The notes under the pieces: generated by a model | Told to the model about the DNA's origin: nothing | The model's database searches: none | What the model saw: only the letters and a program-made list of their open reading frames with translations | Part shown: positions 9,475 through 18,557 of the stretch, in pieces | Layout: each line of letters opens with the position of its first letter | Position numbering within the stretch: position 1 is the first letter of the stretch | Position numbers and translations under genes: made by a program | NCBI GenBank assembly: GCA_020636405.1 | Contig: JACJXW010000007.1 | Span: 742,501-774,068 of the forward strand | Direction of reading: 5' to 3' | Source: Lewinellaceae bacterium | GTDB lineage: Bacteria > Bacteroidota > Bacteroidia > Chitinophagales > Saprospiraceae | Length of the DNA stretch: 31,568 nucleotides

Positions 9475-9828
9475 AACGGCAGAGATTGTAGGCGTGGGCC
9501 AAGCATGTGTCCGGGCTTATAAATTAAGCTCTAATGTGTTGAAAATATTTTTGGGCCTTTTTTTGTTTGAGGCGGGGTGAAAAACCCCGAAAAGATACTC
9601 ATTCTGAGTAAGCTATTTAATCAAATTTTCTATCTTTTGCAAGTGTTAATGGATCTAGCCCCAGGAGATACGAAAATGATCCTGAATGGTGATCGGCCTT
9701 TCCTGGCTCACCGAAGTGGAAAAGATAATCGCCCCGGGCATGGTCTCCATGAGCATACGTCTCGATAAAATACGATAGATAACATATAATGTTCCAAAAA
9801 TATATCAAAAACCCCTAATGCAAATACC
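9475..9828. other. Intergenic region between divergent rpoN and the aminopeptidase gene
   Basis: These 354 nt are AT-rich at both ends and hold both promoters. Several short frames overlap at about 9655-9770 on both strands; the longest continuous ones are 60-odd codons and none shows a domain or a good start. TATCTTTTGCA at about 9630 on + resembles a -7 box but lies about 200 nt before the next gene. I support no gene here. Confidence 0.5.
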
Positions 9829-11604
9829 ATGGAAGAGCGTTTGGCAGCCCTGCGTCGGGAAATGGCAGAATCCCATCTCGATGCTTATATTATTCCCAGC
9901 CAGGATCCTCACCAGAGTGAATACGTTGCTGATCACTGGAAGGCGCGGGCCTGGATATCCGGGTTCACCGGTTCTGCCGGCGTGGCGGTTGTCACGGCGG
10001 GCCATGCCGGATTATGGACCGATTCGCGTTACTTTATTCAGGCGGAGCAGGAGCTGAAGCATAGCCCATTTATCCTTCACCCGTTGAAAGTTCCCTATGC
10101 TCCGGAGCACATCGACTGGCTGCTGGACAATCTGCCGCCGGGTAGTACCGTGGGCTGTGACGGGAATGTGTTTTCGGTGTCCCAGGTGGGCCATCTTAGC
10201 CGAAAGTTGGAAAGCAAGAACATCAAACTCGCCTACAAGGAAAACCTGATCGGGCGTATCTGGAAGGCGCGCCCACCTTTACCGCGCCATGCCGCCTTTG
10301 AGCTGGATGAAGCATACGCAGGCCTGAGCCGTGCCGAAAAGCTTGGCCGAATACGGCGCCAAATGAAGGAAGCGGAATATTATCTGGTGGCCACCCTTGA
10401 TGATATTGCCTGGGCGCTCAATATCCGGGGCTCCGATGTAGAGTACAACCCGGTATGCATCAGTTACCTGCTCATCGGCCCGAAAGTGGCCCATTGGTTC
10501 GTTCATCAGGAGAAGGTGCCGCACAGCCTCCGGCAGGGCCTCCGGGCAGACGGCCTGCAGTTGCATCCTTACGAGACCATGGAACATTTCCTGGAGGAAC
10601 TGGATAAAGACAGCCCCGTACTTTACGACCCGGGTTCCACCAGCATCAATCTTTTCGAGGCTCTGGATGAGGAGCAGTGGAGAAGCAGTAGAAACCTCAT
10701 TCGCCCCATGAAGGCCATAAAGAACGAAACAGAGGTGAAACACATTCGCCAGGCCATGCGGAAGGATGGTGTGGCGCTCCTGAAGTTGTATCGGTGGCTG
10801 GAAGCTGAACTACAATACCGTACTGTAAGCGAGTACGAACTGGCGCAGCAACTGGCCGCATTTCGCAAAGCTCAGGGCAATTACTTCGGAGAAAGTTTCG
10901 CCGCCATTGTTGGATATGCTTCCAATGGCGCCATTGTACACTATAAACCGGAGCCGGATACCTGCGCTGACATCCGGCCGGAGGGCGTCCTGCTGCTCGA
11001 TTCAGGCGGGCAGTATATAGAAGGCACTACGGATATTACCCGCACCACTGCCCTCGGAGCAACAACGGAAGAGCAAAGGCGGAACTACACGCTCGTTCTA
11101 AAGGGTAATATTTCCCTGTCGAGGGCAATCTTCCCGGAAGGTACTGTAGGGGTACAGCTTGACATTCTGGCCCGCATGCACCTCTGGCGCGAAGGGCTCA
11201 ATTACGGCCACGGCACGGGCCACGGGGTAGGTTTTTTCCTCAATGTGCACGAACCGCCCCAGGGGTTTACCCCCAATCCGCGGGGAGAGCGGGGAGAAAC
11301 GCCCTTTGTGCCCGGTATGCTCACCTCAAACGAACCAGGTTTTTACAAGGCCGGCGAGTATGGCATCAGGATCGAGAACCTTGAACTTTGCGTCGAACGG
11401 CCATCTGCCGACGGCAATCCCTTTTATAGTTTTGAACCGGTCACCCTTTTTCCCATCGATCTGCAGATGGCCGAACTGACGCTGCTGACGCAGGAAGAGA
11501 AGGACTGGCTCAACGATTATCACCGAAAGGTGTTACATGAATTGACGCCGCTGCTGGATGAAGAGGAGCGGGCATGGCTGGAAAAGAAGTGCAGGGAAGT
11601 TTAA
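9829..11604 (+). CDS. Xaa-Pro aminopeptidase (M24B, aminopeptidase P)
   Basis: Encodes 591 residues, the length of the three-domain APP1-type enzyme. Two creatinase-like N-terminal domains (about 1-300) precede the pita-bread catalytic domain (about 300-591). The dimetal ligands are visible: Asp 391 (LLLDSGGQY), Asp 402 (TTDITRT), His 465 (HGTGHGVG), Glu 502 (NEPGFY) and Glu 516 (RIEN). It removes an N-terminal residue preceding proline, presumably in the cytoplasm since there is no signal peptide. The rlmN gene follows after 9 nt, so the two are likely co-transcribed; a functional link is not evident. The ATG at 9829 matches the usual N-terminus (MEERLAALRREM). Confidence 0.95.
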   Translation: MEERLAALRREMAESHLDAYIIPSQDPHQSEYVADHWKARAWISGFTGSAGVAVVTAGHAGLWTDSRYFIQAEQELKHSPFILHPLKVPYAPEHIDWLLDNLPPGSTVGCDGNVFSVSQVGHLSRKLESKNIKLAYKENLIGRIWKARPPLPRHAAFELDEAYAGLSRAEKLGRIRRQMKEAEYYLVATLDDIAWALNIRGSDVEYNPVCISYLLIGPKVAHWFVHQEKVPHSLRQGLRADGLQLHPYETMEHFLEELDKDSPVLYDPGSTSINLFEALDEEQWRSSRNLIRPMKAIKNETEVKHIRQAMRKDGVALLKLYRWLEAELQYRTVSEYELAQQLAAFRKAQGNYFGESFAAIVGYASNGAIVHYKPEPDTCADIRPEGVLLLDSGGQYIEGTTDITRTTALGATTEEQRRNYTLVLKGNISLSRAIFPEGTVGVQLDILARMHLWREGLNYGHGTGHGVGFFLNVHEPPQGFTPNPRGERGETPFVPGMLTSNEPGFYKAGEYGIRIENLELCVERPSADGNPFYSFEPVTLFPIDLQMAELTLLTQEEKDWLNDYHRKVLHELTPLLDEEERAWLEKKCREV

Positions 11605-11613
11605 CCAAATAGT

Positions 11614-12666
11614 ATGATCACATCAACCACCAAGAAGGATATACGGCAGCTTAGCCAGTTGGAACTGGAAGAGCTGTTCAAAGGCATTGGCGAGCCCAAG
11701 TTTCGCGCAAAGCAGGTATACGAATGGCTGTGGAAAAAGAGCGCCCGCTCCTTCGAAGAGATGACCAACCTTTCCAAAAAGCTTCGGGAATTCCTGGATG
11801 AGAATTTTTCCATCAACGCAATTGTCCTCGACAAGGTGCAGCACAGCCTCGACGGCACCGTCAAGTCGCGTTTCCGGTTGCACGACGGCCATCTCATAGA
11901 ATCGGTACTCATACCCGTGCCTGCCGATAACCGCTATACGGCCTGTGTTTCCTCACAGGTAGGATGTAGCCTCACCTGTACCTTCTGTGCTACCGGACGA
12001 ATGAAAAGGGTGCGCAACCTCGATGCTGCCGAGATCTATGACCAGGTTGTAATGGTCAATCAGCAGGCAGAAGAGCAGTTCGGCCATCCGTTGACCAATA
12101 TCGTCTATATGGGAATGGGAGAACCTCTGCTTGCCTACAAGAACGTGCTGGAGAGCGTGGCCCGCCTCACTTCGCCGGAAGGGCTTAATATGTCTCCTCG
12201 TCGCCTGACCATCAGTACAGCCGGCATTGCCAAAATGATCAGAAAGCTGGCTGACGATGAGGTGAAATTCAACCTCGCTCTGTCACTGCATGCGGCTGAT
12301 GATGAAAAGCGCAATCGGATCATGCCCATTAACGAGCAGAATGACCTCAATTCGCTGATGGAAGCCCTGCGTTATTTTTACCGCAAGACCCGAAATCGCA
12401 TCAGTTTCGAGTACATTGCCTTTCAGAATTTCAACGAAGGGCTCGAGGACGCCGCCCGCCTGGCGGCACTGTGTAAGCATTTCCCTGTTCGCGTCAACAT
12501 CATCGAATACAACCCGATCGACGGGGCGCCCTTCCTCAAAGCGGCGGAAAACCGCATCGACGATTTTGCGAAATATCTTCGGGAGCAGGGCGTAATGGTG
12601 ACCGTGCGCCGGAGCAGAGGTAAGGATATTGACGCGGCCTGCGGGCAATTGGCCAATAAAGGGTAG
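11614..12666 (+). CDS. rlmN: Dual-specificity 23S rRNA A2503 / tRNA A37 C2-methyltransferase
   Basis: Encodes 350 residues of a radical SAM methyltransferase. The cluster motif CSLTCTFC gives Cys 118, 122 and 125. The two extra catalytic cysteines are at 111 (in TACVSSQVGC) and 343 (in DAACGQL), as needed for the methyl-Cys mechanism. GMGEP and the later SLHAADD and IEYNP segments also match RlmN. It methylates C2 of A2503 in 23S rRNA (about position 928 of the rRNA here) and A37 of some tRNAs. It begins 9 nt after the aminopeptidase gene. A long perfect hairpin follows. Confidence 0.96.
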   Translation: MITSTTKKDIRQLSQLELEELFKGIGEPKFRAKQVYEWLWKKSARSFEEMTNLSKKLREFLDENFSINAIVLDKVQHSLDGTVKSRFRLHDGHLIESVLIPVPADNRYTACVSSQVGCSLTCTFCATGRMKRVRNLDAAEIYDQVVMVNQQAEEQFGHPLTNIVYMGMGEPLLAYKNVLESVARLTSPEGLNMSPRRLTISTAGIAKMIRKLADDEVKFNLALSLHAADDEKRNRIMPINEQNDLNSLMEALRYFYRKTRNRISFEYIAFQNFNEGLEDAARLAALCKHFPVRVNIIEYNPIDGAPFLKAAENRIDDFAKYLREQGVMVTVRRSRGKDIDAACGQLANKG

Positions 12667-12674
12667 GCAGAAAA

Positions 12675-12737
12675 AACAGGAGCCATGGGAATCATCAGAG
12701 GCTAAAAAGAGGCCTGATGATTCCCATGGCTCCTGTT
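12675..12737 (-). terminator. 24-bp perfect hairpin between rlmN and the S41 protease
   Basis: Arms at 12675-12698 and 12714-12737 are exactly complementary over 24 bp with a 15-nt loop. Read on the minus strand, the hairpin is followed by TTTTTT (12671-12676), which makes it an intrinsic terminator for the protease gene ending at 12759. On the + strand, where it would terminate rlmN, there is no T-tract after it. The stem is unusually long for a terminator. Confidence 0.8.
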
Positions 12738-12758
12738 AATGGGGCGGTTCCCCATTGC

Positions 12759-14387
12759 TTAGCCGTTCAGGAGAGATTGGTATTTTGCCTTATCATTGAT
12801 CAGTTTCACGGCCTCTTCAATTTCCATATCATTGCGCAGCCCCATTTTTATCTTTCCTTCCTGATAGTAATAGCGGCTGGCGATTTCCTTTTCGATCAAA
12901 TCCGTAATAATTGCTTTGTTATCCAGCAGAGCGTCTTTTTTATCAGCGTCGATCTTGGCTTCCAGTGCCTGTATTTGCGCGGTGAGTTCATAGCCTTCCT
13001 CAGTGCTCTCCTCCACCAGTTTTTTCAGCAGTTTTTCGCTTTCGGTATCGTAATCGAATTGGCGATTTTCCAGGAACTGAACAAAGCCGTCGAAATCCTC
13101 AAAGTGGAAGTCCTCCACATTGGTGATTTTTTCGTGTTGCAGGCAGAATTGAGTGACGTAATCAAAAATGAGGTGTTGTTCAAGCAGGCCTTTGACGATG
13201 GCAGCATCGGTGAATTTGTCGATCATCATATCCGGTTTGACACCTCCGCCGTCGAGGACGGTCCGGCCGTTGCGCGTTTTGAATGGCGTACGCTGGTCGT
13301 CCGGAATGTGGATCGGCTCGCCATCCTCATATTTTACACTTTGTATGCAGCGGCCACTGGGAATGTAATACTTGGCAGTGGTAAGCTTCAGTTTGGAGTT
13401 GTAGCCAATGTCCCGGGTATTCTGAACCAGGCCTTTCCCGTAAGAGCGCTGGCCAATGAGAACACCCCGGTCGTAATCCTGGATAACCCCGCTGACGATC
13501 TCGGAAGCGGAAGCGGAATTTTTATTGATGAGCACGGTCAGCGGAATTTCGATGTCGATCGGTTGGTTCATGGTGCTGAAGCTGCGATCCCACTCTTTGA
13601 CCTTTCCTTTGGTGGTAACGACGAGTTCAGCCCTGGGGATAAATACGTTGCAGACATTTACGGCTTCGTTGAGCAGGCCGCCGCCATTGCCCCGCAGGTC
13701 GAAAATGATGCCCTTGAGGGCGGGATTCTGTTCTTTGAGCTCCCGTACGGCGTTGGCGACATTGCTGCCCGCATCGCGGGTGAAGGTGGTCAGGGCGACG
13801 TAACCGATATTATCACCAACGATGCCATGATAAGGAACATTGGGTACCTGAACTTCGCCCCGTACCAGTTGGATGTCGAAATCTTCATCGCGGCCGGGCC
13901 GGCGAATGGTCAGCTCAACGGATGTTCCCGGAAACCCGCGCAGGATGTTATTGATCGCATCGGGGTCTTTGCCGGTAGCGTCTTGACCATCCACGGCGAT
14001 GATCTGGTCGCCGGGGCGAAGCCCGGCCTTATCGGCGGCCTGGTCTTTATAAAGCTCCGTGATGGTGACATACCCACCCATTTTCTGGCTGATGGCGCCT
14101 ATCCCGTTGTACTTGCCTTCGGTCATGAAGCGGTAGCCTTCGATCTCCGACTCAGAGATGTAGTTGGTAAAGGGGTCGAGCGATTCCATCATCGCATCGA
14201 TGCCTGTGCGCATCAGGTGGCCAGGGTCGACCTCATCGACGTAATAAGTGTTGATCTCTTTGTAGAGATTGGTAAAGATCTCGATGTTTTTGAGGATCTC
14301 GAAGTACTTGTTTTCGGGTTGGAAAGAGGCCGCCATTCCGACGAAGAGCAGGCTGATGATACCAACGTATTTGAGCATCCGCTTCAT
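12759..14387 (-). CDS. S41 family C-terminal processing peptidase
   Basis: Encodes 542 residues from the ATG at 14387; a TTG three codons upstream is less likely. A hydrophobic N-terminus (about 5-22) acts as signal or anchor, so the enzyme works in the periplasm. A PDZ domain (about 95-175, with AGLRPGDQIIAVDG) precedes the S41 protease core, which has DLRGNGGG (230-237), the nucleophile motif SASASE (291-296) and SYGKG with the general-base Lys 318. It cleaves proteins at non-polar C-termini. The charged helical C-terminal part (about 400-542) resembles the tail seen in Bacteroidota homologues. It is convergent with rlmN and divergent from the Omp85 gene. Confidence 0.95.
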   Translation of the reverse strand: MKRMLKYVGIISLLFVGMAASFQPENKYFEILKNIEIFTNLYKEINTYYVDEVDPGHLMRTGIDAMMESLDPFTNYISESEIEGYRFMTEGKYNGIGAISQKMGGYVTITELYKDQAADKAGLRPGDQIIAVDGQDATGKDPDAINNILRGFPGTSVELTIRRPGRDEDFDIQLVRGEVQVPNVPYHGIVGDNIGYVALTTFTRDAGSNVANAVRELKEQNPALKGIIFDLRGNGGGLLNEAVNVCNVFIPRAELVVTTKGKVKEWDRSFSTMNQPIDIEIPLTVLINKNSASASEIVSGVIQDYDRGVLIGQRSYGKGLVQNTRDIGYNSKLKLTTAKYYIPSGRCIQSVKYEDGEPIHIPDDQRTPFKTRNGRTVLDGGGVKPDMMIDKFTDAAIVKGLLEQHLIFDYVTQFCLQHEKITNVEDFHFEDFDGFVQFLENRQFDYDTESEKLLKKLVEESTEEGYELTAQIQALEAKIDADKKDALLDNKAIITDLIEKEIASRYYYQEGKIKMGLRNDMEIEEAVKLINDKAKYQSLLNG

Positions 14388-14841
14388 GAGTAACAAGGAT
14401 TTTGATTATCAATATAACGCTACTTTGGGTTTTGGTTACTTTTGGTGAACAATTGTATTGAGATAATGGCCTTGCTGGTGAGGCCAGGCCGGCCTGAAAT
14501 TAAAATATCCCAAGGGTTTCATACAGGAAGTCCAAAACAGATGGGGGGCTAAGCACCAAAACAATGACCTTGATTTCAGAACCGTTTAATATAGTAGCTT
14601 TTAGCGATTTGAAAATACGGTGATGCCTGGAAGTTCCTTCGGATTGAAGGCGAACCGTATATACAGATCTCAAGTAGAAAGTTTACTTTTTTATCGCTAC
14701 TTAAGGCGCCAAATGTCAAATTTTAACAAATGTTTAATACAGTACGAGAAGCCAACGGCTGTCCCGGATAAAGGAATAACGCCCCGAGGGGTCAAATGTT
14801 GTGGTGGCGGGAGGGCTGATGGCGCCTTTGTTCGGCGTGGC
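14388..14841. other. Intergenic region between the divergent S41 protease and Omp85 genes
   Basis: This 454-nt stretch contains the promoters of both genes. The Omp85 frame is open from about 14620, so part of it could be coding if an upstream start is used, but the translated segment is low in recognisable character (Cys/Gly/Arg-rich near 14800). TACTTTTTT near 14686 resembles a -7 element for the + strand. I see no separate gene. Confidence 0.5.
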
Positions 14842-16737
14842 ATGGTGCAGTGGCCCGGGGCCGATAATAACCCGGGCACAGGCAGGGTGATCCATTCCGG
14901 TTTGGCCCGATTGCCGGCTTCCACTATTGTTCTCATCTGGCCGCCGGCTGCTTTTATATCTCGTTTTGCTTATTTCATCCTGGTTATCCTGCTGCCGGCT
15001 ATCGGCGGCTTACAGGCCCAGGCCGGCCGGCTGGCTATCGAGCCGCTGGACACCAGCAAAGCGTTTGTAGTCCGGCGCTTTAAACTTCCCGAATCCTTCC
15101 CCGATTCGGCGGCGGTGAGCGCTTTTTTAAGTGAGCAGGTGACGGCGCTGCGCCTGGAGGCATATCTGGAAGCCTCTATTGACAGCCTGGTGCTGCGCGA
15201 TAGCAGTTACCAGGCTTATCTTCACCTCGGGCCCGCCTATAAGTGGGTGCAGTTGAGGACGGATAGTATCCCGGAACCTTTTCTCGATGCATCGGGTTTT
15301 CGGGAACGCCTTTACCGGGGGCGTCCTTTTCGCTTCGCCCAATTGCGCCGGCTGCAGGAACGCCTGCTGGAATATGCTGAAGGACATGGCTACCCCTTTG
15401 CCCAGGCCTGGCTGGAGGATGTGCAGGTCGGCAATGGCCAGGCCAGCGCTCAGTTGCGGTTGGGCCGCGGCCCGCTCATCCTGGTGGACAAGCTGGAGGT
15501 GGAGGGAGATGTAAAGATCAGTAAAACTTACCTCAGCAACTACCTGGGCATCCGGGAAGGAATGCCTTACGACAATAGCCGGGTGTTGCGCATCCGAAAC
15601 CGCATTCGGGAACTACCTTTTCTAAAGCTCGACCAGGACCCCACGGTGGCCTTTGTAGGAAGCCAGGCATCACTCCGGTTATTGCTCAGCAAAAAAAGGG
15701 CCAGCCGCTTCGACTTCGTGATCGGGGTGTTGCCGCAAAATGCCAGTGGACGGCAGGAAAATAACCGCAGCCTGCTCGTTACCGGCACCTTCAATGGCGA
15801 ATTGCAGAACCAGTTCGGCCTGGGGGAACGCATTTATGCGGCCTTCGAACAACTGCGGCCGGAAACCCAGGAACTGGAGCTGGAGTTCAATTACCCATAC
15901 GTTTTAGGCCTGCCCTTTGGGGCCGATTTCCACTTCAATCTTTACAAACGAGATACCTCATTCCTGGACCTGGAGTCCGACCTGGGCATTCAATATCTTT
16001 TCGAGGGAGGAAATTACATCAAAGCATTCTGGAACAACCGCTCCTCTTCGCTGCTCACCGTTGATGAACAACAGCTGGAGCGGCAGCAACAGCTGCCTCC
16101 AACCCTGGATGTGCGCAATGCATACTTCGGACTGGAATACGCCCTGCAGCGGCTCGACTATCGCTTCAATCCCCGCAAGGGGTGGTCCGGTTTTCTGCGC
16201 GGCGGAGCAGGGGTCAAACGCATTGAACGCAACAACCGCATCGTAGAACTTGGCTATGGCGAACTGTACGACACATTAGCGCTGCGCAGCTTCCAGTATA
16301 AGCTCAATGCCCGGTTGGAAGGTTACCTGCCTGTGTTCAGCCGTAGCACCGTCAAGGGCAGCCTGCAGGTAGGAGCCATCATTGCCGAAGACCCCATCTT
16401 TTTCAATGAGCAATTTCGCATTGGCGGCAACCGGTTGCTGCGCGGTTTCGACGAAGAGTCCATTTTTGCCACCAATTACGGGATCGCCACTCTGGAATAC
16501 CGCCTCCTTATTGGACAGAATTCCTACCTCTACGCTTTCGGCGATTACGCTTATGTAGAGGACAAAACCCGGTCAAAAGAGGGGATTGACCACCCCTATG
16601 GCTTCGGTGCGGGTATTACATTTGAGACGGCGGTTGGCCTGTTTGGCGTCAGCCTGGCCTACGGCAAACGGTTGGATAACCCCATCGATTTCAGCGCCCC
16701 GAAGGTGCATTTCGGTTATGTGAGTTTGTTTAATTGA
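14842..16737 (+). CDS. Omp85 (BamA/TamA) family outer-membrane protein
   Basis: The frame runs from 14620 to 16737. I use the ATG at 14842 (631 residues), but the true start is uncertain. A signal peptide is clear later, with hydrophobic core AYFILVILLPAIGG and then QAQAG, and its N-region would fit better if translation began at GTG 14887 or TTG 14911. POTRA-like repeats follow the signal, for example VDKLEVEGDVKISKTYLSN. A 16-strand-type barrel then ends in VHFGYVSLFN, a C-terminal beta signal. GGNRLLRGFDEES contains the RGF motif of barrel loop 6 that defines the superfamily. It is probably a paralogue for barrel assembly or secretion rather than the main BamA, since it has few POTRA repeats and no skp or lpx neighbours. 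Confidence 0.85.
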   Translation: MVQWPGADNNPGTGRVIHSGLARLPASTIVLIWPPAAFISRFAYFILVILLPAIGGLQAQAGRLAIEPLDTSKAFVVRRFKLPESFPDSAAVSAFLSEQVTALRLEAYLEASIDSLVLRDSSYQAYLHLGPAYKWVQLRTDSIPEPFLDASGFRERLYRGRPFRFAQLRRLQERLLEYAEGHGYPFAQAWLEDVQVGNGQASAQLRLGRGPLILVDKLEVEGDVKISKTYLSNYLGIREGMPYDNSRVLRIRNRIRELPFLKLDQDPTVAFVGSQASLRLLLSKKRASRFDFVIGVLPQNASGRQENNRSLLVTGTFNGELQNQFGLGERIYAAFEQLRPETQELELEFNYPYVLGLPFGADFHFNLYKRDTSFLDLESDLGIQYLFEGGNYIKAFWNNRSSSLLTVDEQQLERQQQLPPTLDVRNAYFGLEYALQRLDYRFNPRKGWSGFLRGGAGVKRIERNNRIVELGYGELYDTLALRSFQYKLNARLEGYLPVFSRSTVKGSLQVGAIIAEDPIFFNEQFRIGGNRLLRGFDEESIFATNYGIATLEYRLLIGQNSYLYAFGDYAYVEDKTRSKEGIDHPYGFGAGITFETAVGLFGVSLAYGKRLDNPIDFSAPKVHFGYVSLFN

Positions 16738-16777
16738 GGCCATCACGACAGGCTTAGCTGCCAATGGTGGAGCGCGC

Positions 16778-17731
16778 TTAACCGTTCAAAATTTGGTCCA
16801 ATACCCAAAATAATTTCGAAGGATATTTCCACACCCGGAAATAAGGCACTTGCCGGCCGCCGAACTGCCGCCGTATCGCTTCAATATTTGGGATCATGCT
16901 GCCTTCAAAGTCGAAAACGGGCAGTTGCAGTACCTCATGGGTGTAGCGGATGGCCTCCCGGATCAGGAGCAGGCCGGCGCCGCTGTCGCGCAGTTCCGGG
17001 TCATCGCCGGAGAGGTGGTAGTAGCTGGAAAGGCCGTCCCAGATGAGATAGGCAGCGGAGTGGATGCGGCCCTGCCTGTCTTCAGCGCAGAAGATCGTGC
17101 GGGATTCGTGTTGGGCCAGGGCGGCATCGTGGCGGAGGAAAAACTCCAGGGAGTGAGGATCGGATAGCCCCTGCCGTTCGAAGCTGAGGAGGACCATGCG
17201 GTGAAATGCTTCCGGCGCCATGTCGTGGCGGATAGTCAGCACTTTTTCGGCCTTTTTGATGTTGCGGCGCACGTTGCGGTTGAAGCCCTGGTATATGGCG
17301 TCCAGCCCTTCCTGCAGGTCGATTTGGTAGGTATAGCGGGTGGTTTGGTGGTACCCCTGCCAGTAGAAGGGCAGCCAGTTGGTGGCGGAAGGATGGAACT
17401 CCTGCTTGATGGCGTGGACGTTGGGTAGTTGGCCAATGAGTTGTTCGTAGAATTTGTGCTCGAACTTGAGGGCCCGGAATTCAGGGTGCAGGTAGGGCCC
17501 CAGGTACTTGCAGAAATAGGGCATGGCCAGGTAGCGAAAAGGCCCTTTGCGCTTCAGGAAATAAGGCATGGCAGCCACGAGTAGTTCGCCGTAGCGAACT
17601 ACCGCTGCATCCCACTCGCCTCCCTCACAAACGGCATCGAGGTACCAGGGCTGCGCAAATACGGGCAGATCGGGTACCTGTTGGCAGAACTGCTGATAAA
17701 GGAGCCGTCGGGATGGGCCGTTATGTTGCAT
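16778..17731 (-). CDS. FemAB/GNAT-like acyltransferase
   Basis: Encodes 317 residues with the double-GNAT pattern of FemAB-like and BioF2-like (PF13480) proteins. An N-terminal half has FAQPWYLDAVCEGGEWDAAVV near the start and AMPYFCKYLGPYLHPE. The central basic helix GFNRNVRRNIKKAEK is very typical of the family. A C-terminal acetyl-CoA-like fold contains SAAYLIWDGLSSYYHLSGDD, SGAGLLLIREAI and FDFEGSMIPNIE. Such proteins transfer acyl or aminoacyl groups, for example in exopolysaccharide or peptidoglycan modification. The acceptor here is unknown. It is 38 nt behind the O-methyltransferase gene and probably in the same transcript. Confidence 0.82.
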   Translation of the reverse strand: MQHNGPSRRLLYQQFCQQVPDLPVFAQPWYLDAVCEGGEWDAAVVRYGELLVAAMPYFLKRKGPFRYLAMPYFCKYLGPYLHPEFRALKFEHKFYEQLIGQLPNVHAIKQEFHPSATNWLPFYWQGYHQTTRYTYQIDLQEGLDAIYQGFNRNVRRNIKKAEKVLTIRHDMAPEAFHRMVLLSFERQGLSDPHSLEFFLRHDAALAQHESRTIFCAEDRQGRIHSAAYLIWDGLSSYYHLSGDDPELRDSGAGLLLIREAIRYTHEVLQLPVFDFEGSMIPNIEAIRRQFGGRQVPYFRVWKYPSKLFWVLDQILNG

Positions 17732-17769
17732 TCCTCGTGGGCTAAGTGGTTTTTTCGGTTCAGTTTATT

Positions 17770-18414
17770 CTATACCTTCCGGGCGATGAGCAGCCCGTCG
17801 CGTAGGGGCAGGAGGATGTTCTCCACTCTGGGGTCTTGCTGCACTTTTTCGTTGAACTGGTGGATCAGCCTGGTATCGGCGTCACCTTCTCGTTCGGCCG
17901 GGCTGGTGACTTTGCCGCTCCAAAGTACATTATCGGCGATGATCAGCCCGCCGGGTTCTACCCTGTCGATCACAAGATCGTAATAAAGGGCATAATCCTG
18001 CTTGCCGGCATCGATAAAAACCAGATCAAAGGAACCCTCAAGTTGGGGGATGACTTCCAGTGCGTCGCCAATATGCAGGTGTATTTTATTTTGGAGCCCG
18101 GCCAGGGCGATGTATTTCCGAATGAGGTATTCTAACTCCGGATTGGCCTCGATGGTGTGCAGGGTTCCTCCTTCCGGCAGGCCCTGGGCGAGGCAGAGCG
18201 CGGCGTATCCGGTGAAGGTTCCGATCTCCAGGATGGCCTTTGGACGCTGGATCTTGCTGAGGAGGCTTAGCAACTGGCCCTGAAGCGGGCCGGAGAGCAT
18301 TTGCGGGGCCAGGGTTTTCAGATGGGTCTCTCGTTCCAACTGATAGAGGAGGGGCGAGGGCGGGGTACTGTGCGCCTCGCAGTATTGGTTTATCCTGTTT
18401 AAAAAATCGTTCAT
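17770..18414 (-). CDS. Class I SAM-dependent O-methyltransferase
   Basis: Encodes 214 residues of the caffeoyl-CoA / catechol O-methyltransferase type (PF01596). The SAM-binding motif LEIGTFTGYAALCLA starts at about residue 62, with Glu 89 (TIEAN) for the ribose. The metal ligands are visible in FIDAGKQDY (Asp 135) and IIADNVLWSG (Asp 161, Asn 162). It methylates a hydroxyl of a small aromatic or catechol-like substrate using a divalent cation. The substrate is unknown. The gene lies between the TauE-linked small ORF and the FemAB-like gene on the same strand, with gaps of about 32 and 38 nt. Confidence 0.93.
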   Translation of the reverse strand: MNDFLNRINQYCEAHSTPPSPLLYQLERETHLKTLAPQMLSGPLQGQLLSLLSKIQRPKAILEIGTFTGYAALCLAQGLPEGGTLHTIEANPELEYLIRKYIALAGLQNKIHLHIGDALEVIPQLEGSFDLVFIDAGKQDYALYYDLVIDRVEPGGLIIADNVLWSGKVTSPAEREGDADTRLIHQFNEKVQQDPRVENILLPLRDGLLIARKV

Positions 18415-18446
18415 AGCTAATAGTTTGGGCCGGTCATTACCAGTTG

Positions 18447-18557
18447 TCAGTTCAGGGCGCCCTGGGTTGGTGTAATGATCAGGTGGAAATTATCACGGAG
18501 CAGTTTAATGGCAATGGCAGGCAAAATGATAGAAATGAGTTCTTTGAAATTGATCAT
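18447..18557 (-). CDS. Putative 36-residue hydrophobic peptide overlapping the TauE/SafE stop
   Basis: The ATG at 18557 overlaps the TGA of the TauE-like gene as ATGA, the classic arrangement for translational coupling. The frame runs 36 codons to TGA at 18447 and encodes one amphipathic, hydrophobic stretch (LISIILPAIAIKLLRDNF) with a short polar end. No family is recognised. It fills most of the gap between the transporter and the O-methyltransferase genes. It may be a real small membrane protein, a subunit of the transporter, or only a chance frame; comparison across relatives is needed to tell. Confidence 0.4.
   Translation of the reverse strand: MINFKELISIILPAIAIKLLRDNFHLIITPTQGALN

Noticed and set aside
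9655..9770. Overlapping short frames on both strands between rpoN and the aminopeptidase gene
   Set aside because: Each is about 30-60 codons, without domain, Shine-Dalgarno-like signal or agreement on frame.
12717..14393. 558-codon + strand open frame
   Set aside because: It is antisense to the S41 protease, whose motifs are unmistakable; the long frame follows from codon bias and begins in the terminator hairpin.
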